Shown here piece after piece: positions 27,534 through 34,061 of a stretch of DNA of 42,056 nucleotides. Made by a program: the position numbers and the translations under genes. Position 1 is the stretch's first letter. Each line of letters starts with the position of its first letter. The notes under the pieces are model-generated. The model made no database searches. It had not been told where the DNA came from and was given only the letters and a program-made list of their open reading frames with translations. The stretch covers positions 1 through 42,056 of the forward strand of contig NZ_CALWJK010000016.1 in assembly GCF_944380975.1 (NCBI RefSeq), written 5' to 3'. The stretch is from an uncultured Agathobaculum sp. (lineage in GTDB: Bacteria; Bacillota; Clostridia; Oscillospirales; Butyricicoccaceae).

Positions 27534-28895
27534 TTACAACCCACGCTCTTTCAGCCCGCGCACCAGTTCGATGTAGAACTCGCGCACGTCAAAGCCCGCG
27601 ATATCCTCGCGCATCAGGTCGATCACGTCGCCGTGGGAGATGCCGCGGCGCCCCGGTACGGTCAGGTTACCGAGAAAATGCCCCCATTCGGCTGAGCTGC
27701 GCGCAACCAGACCGTCGTTTTCCTGCCTGTCATAACGGTTGACCAGCCGCCAAGTCAGATTAAGCGGAAAACCCGCACTTTTCGGACTGCGCATCGTACT
27801 CATCACGCTTTGGTAATAGACGCCGTCCGCGTCGGGCGTTTGCTCGTTGAACGCGGCGCAGGCGTCAGCCGCAAGGTCGCGTACACCGCCCATAAAGTCC
27901 GGTTTTTCGTCACCAAGCACATGGAACACCGCGTTATACCGACGCTCCATCCAGCCGAGCACGCTCTTTGGCAGCGTGGCCAGTAGGTGCTGGGCGAATA
28001 CACACCCCCGATGCGGGGTGTTGATCGTGGTCAGTGAAGCGATATAGGGTGCGAGACCCAGACGCGAGATCGCATAGCGGCTGTCCAGCCCGCCCTTGGA
28101 ATGCGCGATCAGGTTGAGCTTTTCCGCGCCGGTCTCCGCCAGCACGGCTTCGACGCGCGCTTTCAACTCAGCCGCCGACACGGCCACAGGCGCAGCGGAC
28201 TGCTGTCCGCCATAGTAGAGCCTCGCGCCGCATTTTTGCAGCGCCTGCGGAATGCGTCCCCAGTAGTTGACCAACTGCCAGTCGCGGAAAAAGATGCCGT
28301 GCACCAGCAGAATCGGGTACTTCGTGCGGCAATCCTCGTTTTCGGCGTGGACGGCTTCGCGCTCGAGCCGCCCCAAATCGAAGTAGTATTCGCTGCGCGC
28401 GGCACGCAGCACACGATAGAACAGGTACAGGTTGAACACCGGCACCCACCAACACACCAGCAGAAGCACGCGCCAGACGATGCGCAGCCGATTGCAGGTA
28501 ATCAGCACACGGAGAAAGCCGTTCATCACCAACAGACCCATTACAGGCAACCAGATCAACAAATCAATCACAACCGGCACCCATGCGGGCAATCCCGGCA
28601 TGCGGCCAGCCAATCGTCCGGTGCGGTAAAGCACCAGCCACAGCACGCCGGTCGCAACGATCGACCAAAGTACCACCATCAGCAGCTCATAGCCGCCCAG
28701 CAGCGTGCGCAGGCGACGCCTCACGCCCGGCGCACGGCACGGACGGATATGTATAGTCAGATACCCCACCAGCAGCGCGAGCAGCACAACACCAGCCGAC
28801 AGGCCGGACAGCGGCACCAGCTGCGTAAAAACCAGCAGATAATTGGCCAAGCAGGATACCACCAGCACACGCAGCAGCCGTGTGACATATCTCAT
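27534..28895 (-). CDS. Membrane-anchored alpha/beta-hydrolase (lipase-like)
   Basis: 453 residues. The first 165 hold four or five membrane segments (about 7-24, 33-50, 70-90, 105-125, 140-162). The rest is a lipase-type hydrolase: PILLVHGIFFRDW (194-206, oxyanion side), nucleophile S266 in AHSKGGLDSRYA (GxSxG with A for the first G), TTINTPHRG, acidic residue region YDRQENDGLV and likely catalytic His in RGISHGDVID. Secreted bacterial triacylglycerol lipases share these boxes but normally have a signal peptide, not a polytopic anchor. Substrate unknown. The five-hairpin element lies between it and the upstream gene. Confidence 0.82.
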   Translation of the reverse strand: MRYVTRLLRVLVVSCLANYLLVFTQLVPLSGLSAGVVLLALLVGYLTIHIRPCRAPGVRRRLRTLLGGYELLMVVLWSIVATGVLWLVLYRTGRLAGRMPGLPAWVPVVIDLLIWLPVMGLLVMNGFLRVLITCNRLRIVWRVLLLVCWWVPVFNLYLFYRVLRAARSEYYFDLGRLEREAVHAENEDCRTKYPILLVHGIFFRDWQLVNYWGRIPQALQKCGARLYYGGQQSAAPVAVSAAELKARVEAVLAETGAEKLNLIAHSKGGLDSRYAISRLGLAPYIASLTTINTPHRGCVFAQHLLATLPKSVLGWMERRYNAVFHVLGDEKPDFMGGVRDLAADACAAFNEQTPDADGVYYQSVMSTMRSPKSAGFPLNLTWRLVNRYDRQENDGLVARSSAEWGHFLGNLTVPGRRGISHGDVIDLMREDIAGFDVREFYIELVRGLKERGL

Positions 28896-28940
28896 ATCTC
28901 ATCCCCCCTTGCATCTGCGCCGCAAAGTGCGCATAAAGCA

Positions 28941-29116
28941 GAAAAAGCCTGTAAATGCAGGCTTTCTCATCAAAAGGCGGGCTTTGCCTACCTTTTGATA
29001 CAAGGACGCGATTTTGTGTGCATACTTGCGCGCAAAATCGCGCAAGGGCTGTGTTCGCGCGCGTTTTACGCAGCACGGCACAGCCCTCCTCACGGAAAGC
29101 TGTACGCTTTCCGTGA
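28941..29116 (-). repeat. Five-hairpin intergenic element, copy 1
   Basis: Minus orientation, starting 4 bases after the stop of the GDPD-like gene. Stems: A 29106-29116/29090-29100 (11 bp, loop GTACA on the minus strand); B 29079-29086/29046-29053; C 29033-29042/29007-29016 (10 bp); D 28991-28999/28969-28977; E 28958-28968/28941-28951, terminator-like with TTTTTC. The order A-E, the RTACA loop and the sequences of D and E match copy 2 at 33854-34021. Small ORFs across it are not credible. Confidence 0.85.
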
Positions 29117-29120
29117 AACA

Positions 29121-29858
29121 TCAGTATCGCATCATCGGGATCTGATGCGGCTCCGACTCACCCGCCGGCAACAGCATCGCAGTGATATCCGGCCGCCCGG
29201 TTTCGATAAAATTGACCCCGCTGTGGATCAGACCGGCCAGCGTACGCTCATTATTGGTCGGTAGGCTCATAGTAAACAAACCCGCCTGCTTGCAAGCGCC
29301 GATCAATCGAGGCGTCAAATCTCCCGCAGCCGCACGAATACCGAACAAACCTGTCGTTTGCGCCGCCTGCACGAGAGCGTCAATATTATCCGGCAGCGCA
29401 GGCAGCTCGCCCATGATGTGCAGATCCGGATTGGCAACCGCGATACGCGCTGCCTCTACCAGACCCAAGCCGACGAAAATCGTATCGTCCAAATAGTTTA
29501 CATGACGCAGCGTCATGCGAAGCTGAGGCAGCAGCGTCTGGTTATGTACGGTAATGGCGATCTTCGCCTGACAGGTGCGCGCCAGCTCAATGGCCTGTCC
29601 GGCCGGAATAAGCTGCGGCGCCGCCTGATGCAGTTCCGCATAGCTATAATCGGCAATGCTCATCTGTGTGCCGTCCGCTGCCACGCAATAACCATCCGAA
29701 GAAAGCACCGCGATACCGTCTGCGGTCATATCGACCGACAAACAGCAGCCCTTTGCCCCCTCTTCATTTCCGGCGAGGATGGATTCCAGCCCGTCCGGTT
29801 CGGTATCCATGCAGCCGACCGAGGACAGGATAAAAGTCTCCTTATTGGTATAATACAA
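29121..29858 (-). CDS. Degenerate glycerophosphodiester phosphodiesterase-like protein (probably inactive)
   Basis: A 245-residue protein whose layout follows the GDPD barrel: GLESILAGNEEGAKGCCLSVDMTADGIAVLSSDG (residues 23-56, quoted in overlapping parts) aligns by eye with the family core ENTLxAFxxAxxxGADxIExDVxxTxDGxxVVxHD. However, the catalytic HRG is replaced by SVG (13-15), the metal pair E-x-D by S41-V42-D43, and the HD by SD. I infer loss of the usual activity, leaving a binding or structural role. The start is TTG at 29856-29858 with AAGGGG 7 bases upstream. It follows ppiB by 21 bases. Confidence 0.72.
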   Translation of the reverse strand: MYYTNKETFILSSVGCMDTEPDGLESILAGNEEGAKGCCLSVDMTADGIAVLSSDGYCVAADGTQMSIADYSYAELHQAAPQLIPAGQAIELARTCQAKIAITVHNQTLLPQLRMTLRHVNYLDDTIFVGLGLVEAARIAVANPDLHIMGELPALPDNIDALVQAAQTTGLFGIRAAAGDLTPRLIGACKQAGLFTMSLPTNNERTLAGLIHSGVNFIETGRPDITAMLLPAGESEPHQIPMMRY

Positions 29859-29879
29859 TACCGTTCCCCTTCTTTCTGC

Positions 29880-30398
29880 TTACAGGGTTTCTGGCTGCTC
29901 GTACTCCACGCCCATCGTATCGACGGTAACGGTTTTCATTTTCTGCTCCTGACGGGGGCGGTCGTGCCAGTCACGCTGGGTATTGACGATACCATCTACC
30001 ACATCCATGCCCTCAATGACCATGCCGAAGGATGCATACTGGCCGTCGAGATGGGGCGAATCCTCCGTCATGATGAAGAACTGGCTGCCGGCAGAGTCCG
30101 GCGCCATCGTGCGCGCCATGGAAAGCACGCCGCGGGTGTGGTTCAAGTCATTCTGGAAGCCGTTTGCGGTAAATTCGCCGCGGATCTCATAGCCGGGGCC
30201 GCCCATGCCGGTGCCCTCCGGATCACCGCCCTGAATCATGAAGCCCGGAATGACGCGGTGGAAAATCGTGCCGTTATAAAAGCCCTTTTGAATCAGGGAA
30301 ATGAAATTGCGTACCGTATTCGGGGCGATCTCAGGATACAGCTCTGCGCGAATAACGCCGCCTTGCTCCATTTCGATCGTTACAATCGGGTTGCTCAT
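29880..30398 (-). CDS. ppiB: Cyclophilin-type peptidyl-prolyl cis-trans isomerase
   Basis: 172 residues; speeds X-Pro isomerisation during folding. Cyclophilin boxes: FHRVIPGFMIQGGDPEGTG (about 46-64, catalytic Arg in FHR), SMARTMAPDSAGSQFFI (about 92-108) and HLDGQYASFG. No signal peptide, so cytoplasmic. First gene of an operon with the GDPD-like gene. Confidence 0.96.
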   Translation of the reverse strand: MSNPIVTIEMEQGGVIRAELYPEIAPNTVRNFISLIQKGFYNGTIFHRVIPGFMIQGGDPEGTGMGGPGYEIRGEFTANGFQNDLNHTRGVLSMARTMAPDSAGSQFFIMTEDSPHLDGQYASFGMVIEGMDVVDGIVNTQRDWHDRPRQEQKMKTVTVDTMGVEYEQPETL

Positions 30399-30439
30399 GG
30401 TATATCACTCCATTATTGCGATTTTGAACATATATGTGT

Positions 30440-30468
30440 ATTGTAGCAAATTTCCGGCAAAACAGCAA
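30440..30468 (-). promoter_or_regulatory. ppiB promoter
   Basis: Minus strand TTGCTG (30463-30468), 17-base spacer, TGC-TACAAT (TACAAT 30440-30445), an extended -10. Confidence 0.55.
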
Positions 30469-30490
30469 GCAATGTTTCCATAATGAAACT

Positions 30491-30728
30491 CTCTGTGTGC
30501 ATTTGCAGCATAGTGGTCAAGAAATCCACTTTATGCACAGAGCTTTCCACAGCCCCTCTGGGGATAACCCTGTGTACAAAGTGGATAACTTTCAGTAATT
30601 GACCCCACAAGCACCCCAATCCTGTGACTTCGCCGTTTACACATTGTAATATTGCCTGCGGAAAGAAGCATTGGGGGATAATCCGGCACACCGCGCGGCA
30701 CACTGATTGTGTGAACACTTGTGCATAA
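30491..30728. other. Intergenic region with nested inverted repeats and DnaA-box-like nonamers
   Basis: No gene. A long interrupted inverted repeat: GGTCAA (30515-30520)/TTGACC (30599-30604), ATCCACTTT (30524-30532)/AAAGTGGAT (30578-30586), CACAG (30536-30540)/CTGTG (30570-30574), CCCC/GGGG at the tip. A second pair is CCCCAAT (30613-30619)/ATTGGGG (30670-30676). Nonamers near TTATCCACA occur at 30531-30539 (TTATGCACA), 30543-30551, 30559-30567, 30580-30588, 30673-30681 and 30720-30728. Function unknown. No convincing tepA promoter could be picked out. Confidence 0.6.
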
Positions 30729-30741
30729 AAGGAGGAGCCAC

Positions 30742-31425
30742 ATGGCAGAGGAAAACACACCCATCCAGGCGCCGGAGGAAAACAATATTGCTGAAACCGG
30801 TTCCATCACGGCCAAAACTTCGCGCGGTACGGTGCACTGCATCACCATTGTCGGTCAAATCGAGGGGCACATGGAACTGCCCGCGCAGAACAAAACGACA
30901 AAATACGAGCATCTGATTCCGCAGATCACCGCGGTCGAGCAGGCCGAAGAGATCGACGGCATGCTTATCCTGCTCAACACGGTTGGCGGCGACGTAGAAG
31001 CCGGTCTTGCCATTGCCGAACTGATTGCAGGTATGACCAAGCCGACCGTCTCTCTTGTGCTGGGCGGCGGACATTCGATCGGCGTACCGCTGGCAGTAGC
31101 GGCAAAAAAGAGCTTCATTGCCGCCTCAGCTGCGATGACCATTCATCCGGTGCGCATGAATGGCACGATCATCGCCGTACCGCAGGCATTTGAGTATCTT
31201 TCCAAGATTCAGGAGCGGATCGTGGATTTCATCACCAGTCACTCGCACATTTCCGCAGAATGCTTGCAGCAGCTCATGCGCGAAACCGGTCAATTGACCG
31301 CGGATGTCGGAACGGTGATTTCCGGCAAGCAAGCGGTAGAGCTTGGCCTGATCGACGCGGTCGGCACGCTGTCCGAGGCACTCGACGCGCTGTACGACAT
31401 GATCGGCAAAACGCCCGAATCCTGA
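30742..31425 (+). CDS. tepA: TepA-like ClpP-family serine protease
   Basis: A 227-residue ClpP-fold protease. Oxyanion LLNTVGGDVEAGLA (78-90), nucleophile S112 in LGGGHSIGVPLA and catalytic H135 in AMTIHPVRM. The set and the long N-terminal extension (GxIx...HxELP) match TepA/YmfB of Firmicutes, linked in Bacillus to signal-peptide degradation and protein export, rather than ClpP proper. The frame opens at GTG 30721, but AAGGAGG lies 6 bases before ATG 30742, which I take as the start. Monocistronic; ends at a bidirectional terminator. Confidence 0.9.
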   Translation: MAEENTPIQAPEENNIAETGSITAKTSRGTVHCITIVGQIEGHMELPAQNKTTKYEHLIPQITAVEQAEEIDGMLILLNTVGGDVEAGLAIAELIAGMTKPTVSLVLGGGHSIGVPLAVAAKKSFIAASAAMTIHPVRMNGTIIAVPQAFEYLSKIQERIVDFITSHSHISAECLQQLMRETGQLTADVGTVISGKQAVELGLIDAVGTLSEALDALYDMIGKTPES

Positions 31426-31430
31426 ATACA

Positions 31431-32462
31431 ACAACAAAGGCCCCGTCACCCGACGAGGCCTTTTACTTCCAGATTTCCATAGTCGCTCTTTTCCCAGCAG
31501 GATATTTCCCGCTGTATTTATTTTTTCTGCACGGTCGGATTTATTTTTGTTTCCCTTCCGTTACCCTGCTACGACTTTTGCTATCTGCATCGGAATGAAA
31601 CCATGCTCCGAGCCGCTATTTGCAGTTTTATGAAGCTATCCATTTTTACCGGCGATGCTTTTGCCCCGATCTTTTCAAAAACCAAAAGCCCGGTTGCACG
31701 ATATAATTCGATATCTTCGACCGACTGCTTCTCTTTCCTGCCTTTTACAGGAGTTCATTATCCTAATCGTTCACGGGAGTCACCCGACTGCGGTTCGTTT
31801 GGTAATGAACATTTTCTCCGTCGTTTACCTTTCTTACATTCGGGAACTCTATATCAATTTGTCGATGCGTCACTTACTCGGCGGGTGATCGTTCGATTCT
31901 GTTCCTGCTTACCCGAACCACTTTCAGCAAGTTTTGATATCATCTCTATCTTGTGCTCTGGTTCGCTTTTGCGGCATCATACTCATCAGTATGCCCATCG
32001 GCCATTGGATGCGCACTATTTTTGGTTTGGCAGGCATCGTCACGGATTCTTTTTCATTCGCCAACGCATCAAATTCAGGGGTCTTTCATGCGCGAACCTT
32101 ACTTTCCTGCTGCCTCGATCCACTTGCATCGTCAGTATGTTTCACGGATGGATATCACGAGGATAGCTTCCTCAAAGGTGCCGTTCCTTACTTCATTCAG
32201 AAGTCGATCGCGCTTTTCAGGCGGTTCGTTTTGATTTTCTGGAACTCGCTCATTCTTATAGCTATCACCTTGATCGTTTCGGTTACAGCGTCGCGGCGAG
32301 TCCCGCGAACGGATAGGATGTCTCTTCTGTTACCATTGGACTCACCTCTTTCTCCGGTGGTATTTGGCTGTACGCCAGCCCTTTCAGAATAAGAATGGGT
32401 TTCGCCTTTTTGTAAAGCCCCTGCTTTACTTTCCCTCTGGTGTTTGCCCTTATCTTTTCTGT
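31431..32462 (-). ncRNA. Candidate large structured non-coding RNA (about 1.03 kb)
   Basis: A 1-kb stretch with lower GC (about 47% in the lines I counted) than the flanks; the minus strand is purine-rich. No minus-strand ORF of 60 codons exists, and plus ORFs are short, Phe/Ser/Cys-rich and protein-unlike. A minus promoter (32469-32497) and the terminator at 31436-31464 frame it. Complementary pairs include 32449-32461/32385-32393, 32425-32430/32412-32417, 32376-32380/32366-32370, 32296-32301/32244-32249, 32158-32162/32113-32117, 32060-32070/32008-32013 plus 32027-32031, 31988-31993/31978-31983, 31960-31964/31915-31919, 31803-31810/31753-31760, 31684-31694/31648-31662 and 31565-31576/31481-31501. 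Large ornate RNA families (OLE, GOLLD, ROOL) are comparisons only; I cannot assign one. Confidence 0.65.
31436..31464. terminator. Bidirectional terminator of tepA and of the 1-kb RNA
   Basis: AAAGGCC-CGTC arm (31436-31447) pairs with GACG-GGCCTTT (31452-31463) with one mismatch and loop ACCC; TTTT on the plus side, TTTGTTGTTG on the minus side. Confidence 0.82.
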
Positions 32463-32468
32463 GATATT

Positions 32469-32497
32469 ATAATATCATCAAGATTGCACAACGTCAA
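32469..32497 (-). promoter_or_regulatory. Promoter of the 1-kb RNA
   Basis: Minus strand TTGACG (32492-32497), exactly 17 bases, TATTAT (32469-32474). A perfect TATAAT overlaps it at 32466-32471 with a 20-base spacer. Each hexamer of the first pair matches 5 of 6. Confidence 0.78.
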
Positions 32498-32532
32498 GTG
32501 TTATTTTCCGTTTTTTGATGGTGAATTTGCAC

Positions 32533-32552
32533 GAAAGAATCGCTATTCTTTC
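32533..32552. repeat. Perfect inverted repeat between two divergent promoters
   Basis: GAAAGAAT (32533-32540), CGCT, ATTCTTTC (32545-32552). It sits between the minus promoter of the RNA and the plus promoter of the alcohol dehydrogenase, so it may be a shared operator. Confidence 0.5.
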
Positions 32553-32585
32553 AGCGTTTTCCCTCTTTTCAAGGGCGAGCCAATT

Positions 32586-32594
32586 TGCTATAAT
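32586..32594 (+). promoter_or_regulatory. Promoter of the second alcohol dehydrogenase
   Basis: TGC-TATAAT (TATAAT at 32589-32594), extended -10, with TTTTCA 17 bases upstream as a partial -35. Confidence 0.65.
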
Positions 32595-32652
32595 AATATT
32601 GTTGAGTGTGTTTTACACCCATGCTAACTGAATTCCACAAAAATGCTGTCTT

Positions 32653-32677
32653 GGGGGTCATTTTGACCCCCTTTTTT
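32653..32677 (+). terminator. Leader terminator (candidate attenuator) ahead of alcohol dehydrogenase
   Basis: Perfect 8-bp stem GGGGGTCA (32653-32660)/TGACCCCC (32664-32671), TTT loop and six Ts (32672-32677). It lies between the promoter and the ribosome site (32679-32686) of the gene, so full expression needs read-through. Confidence 0.8.
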
Positions 32678-32694
32678 CAAAGGAGGTACAAAAT

Positions 32695-33852
32695 ATGGAT
32701 ATCTTCAGCTTCTACATGCCGACCCGCCTGTTTTTCGGACATGGCTCGGTCAAAAAACTGGCGCGCGCCCGTCTGCCCGAGGGCCGCGGCCTAATCATCA
32801 CCGGCGGCACTTCGACCACCCGCTTGGGTTATGTAGCCAAGGTGGCTGACGCGCTGGCCGAAGCCGGACACGAGACCATGGTATATAATAAAGTGCAGCC
32901 CAACCCGACCATTGAGGGCGTGCGCGAATGCGCAGCGCTGTGCCGTGCAGAAAACATCGCATTTGTTGTCGGCCTTGGCGGCGGTTCGTCAATCGACACC
33001 GCCAAAGCGGTCGCCATCATGGCCACCAATGAGGGCGATTGGTGGGATTACATCCACGGCGGCACCGGCGGCGGCAAGCGCATCGCCAAAGCCGGTCTGC
33101 CAATCGTTGCCATCCCGACCACCGCAGGCACGGGCACAGAGGCTGACCCGTTCACGGTCATCACCAACGGCGAAGAGAAGATCGGCGGCGGTGGCGAAAA
33201 ATGCTTCCCGACTATCTCGATCGTTGATCCCGACTTTATGATGACCGTACCGCCGCATTTGACCGCCTATCAGGGCTTTGATGCATTTTTCCACGCGGCG
33301 GAAGGCTATATCGCCACCACAGCCTCGCCCATCAGCGAAATGTTCTCGCTCAAGGCCATCGAATTGATCGGGCGCTCGCTTGCCACTGCCGTACACGAGG
33401 GCGGCAATGCAGAGGCACGCGCAGATGTTGCGCTGGCGAACACCTTGGCCGGCTTTGTGGAGACGCTGTCCAGCTGCACCGGTGAGCACGCTATTGAGCA
33501 TGCGCTGAGCGCATTCCATCCCGCGCTGCCGCACGGCGCGGGCCTGATTATGATTTCCAAGGCATACTGGAGCCGCTTTTTCGAGTCCTCGGGCGACAAA
33601 TTGGTTGCCATCGCCCGCGCGCTCGGTCATACGGACGCCAACAAACCGGAGGACTTCATCACAGCGCTTGCCGATCTGCAAAAGCGCTGCAACGTCAGCG
33701 AGCTGCGCCTTTCGGGCTATGGGGTACAGCAGGCCGATTTCGGCAAATACGCCGATAACGCCATCGAAACGATGGGCGGCTTGTTCCGCGTAGACCCGCG
33801 CCCGCTCACACGCGAGGATATTATTGCGATTCTTGCGGAAAGCTATAAATGA
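32695..33852 (+). CDS. Iron-containing (group III) alcohol dehydrogenase
   Basis: A 385-residue relative of propanediol/butanol dehydrogenases. Nucleotide-binding GLGGGSSIDTAKA (93-105), IPTTAGTGTEADPF (140-153), metal ligands D196 (YQGFDAFFH), H200, H265 (EHAIEH) and H280 (PHGAGL). Clearly distinct in sequence from the one at 6031 (different N-terminus, loops and C-terminus), so not a recent duplicate. AAAGGAGG lies 8 bases before the ATG. The leader has an intrinsic terminator, and the five-hairpin element follows the stop directly. The substrate is probably a fermentation aldehyde; not resolvable by eye. Confidence 0.93.
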   Translation: MDIFSFYMPTRLFFGHGSVKKLARARLPEGRGLIITGGTSTTRLGYVAKVADALAEAGHETMVYNKVQPNPTIEGVRECAALCRAENIAFVVGLGGGSSIDTAKAVAIMATNEGDWWDYIHGGTGGGKRIAKAGLPIVAIPTTAGTGTEADPFTVITNGEEKIGGGGEKCFPTISIVDPDFMMTVPPHLTAYQGFDAFFHAAEGYIATTASPISEMFSLKAIELIGRSLATAVHEGGNAEARADVALANTLAGFVETLSSCTGEHAIEHALSAFHPALPHGAGLIMISKAYWSRFFESSGDKLVAIARALGHTDANKPEDFITALADLQKRCNVSELRLSGYGVQQADFGKYADNAIETMGGLFRVDPRPLTREDIIAILAESYK

Positions 33853-33853
33853 C

Positions 33854-34021
33854 TTCGATCGAACCATACAGGTTCGATCGAACAGGACACACCGCGGCGC
33901 TGCCGCGGATGTGTCCGTGGCAGGAAAAAGTTCCGATAAACGAAACTTTTCCCCTTTCTTGTATCAAAAGTCCGGCTAAGCCGGGCTTTTGATGAAAAAG
34001 CCTGCATTCGCAGGCTTTTTC
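33854..34021 (+). repeat. Five-hairpin intergenic element, copy 2
   Basis: Starts 2 bases after the alcohol dehydrogenase stop. Stems: A 33854-33865/33871-33882 (12 bp, loop ATACA); B 33885-33897/33903-33916 (13 bp, one bulge); C 33923-33932/33943-33952; D 33963-33970/33986-33993 plus CCGGC/GCCGG inside; E 33994-34005/34010-34021 (12 bp), terminator-like with TTTTTC. Same order as copy 1 on the other strand; D and E are near-identical in sequence, while A-C differ but still pair. Confidence 0.87.
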
Positions 34022-34061
34022 TGTCTAACATGCGCCAGAAGGTGCGAAAGGAGACCCTCCG

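Noticed and set aside
28687-29121. 144-codon minus frame reading through five-hairpin copy 1 into the lipase gene
   Set aside because: It overlaps the lipase gene out of frame and consists of translated hairpins.
30491-30728. Chromosomal origin oriC
   Set aside because: No dnaA/dnaN/rpmH neighbourhood and no clear AT-rich unwinding region; only the nonamer cluster supports it.
31603-32392. Overlapping plus-strand frames of 77-187 codons in the 1-kb non-coding region
   Set aside because: Phe/Ser/Cys-rich, no ribosome sites, no motifs; they arise from the pyrimidine-rich strand opposite the proposed RNA.
31431-32462. Group II intron, RNase P RNA or tmRNA as explanation for the 1-kb region
   Set aside because: No GUGYG start or domain V-like hairpin, no reverse transcriptase, no RNase P core motifs and no CCA-ended tRNA-like part of tmRNA were seen.
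32595-32652. Rex operator in the alcohol dehydrogenase leader
   Set aside because: The stretch near 32600-32630 has GTGT/ACAC symmetry but does not match TTGTTAA-N4-TTAACAA.
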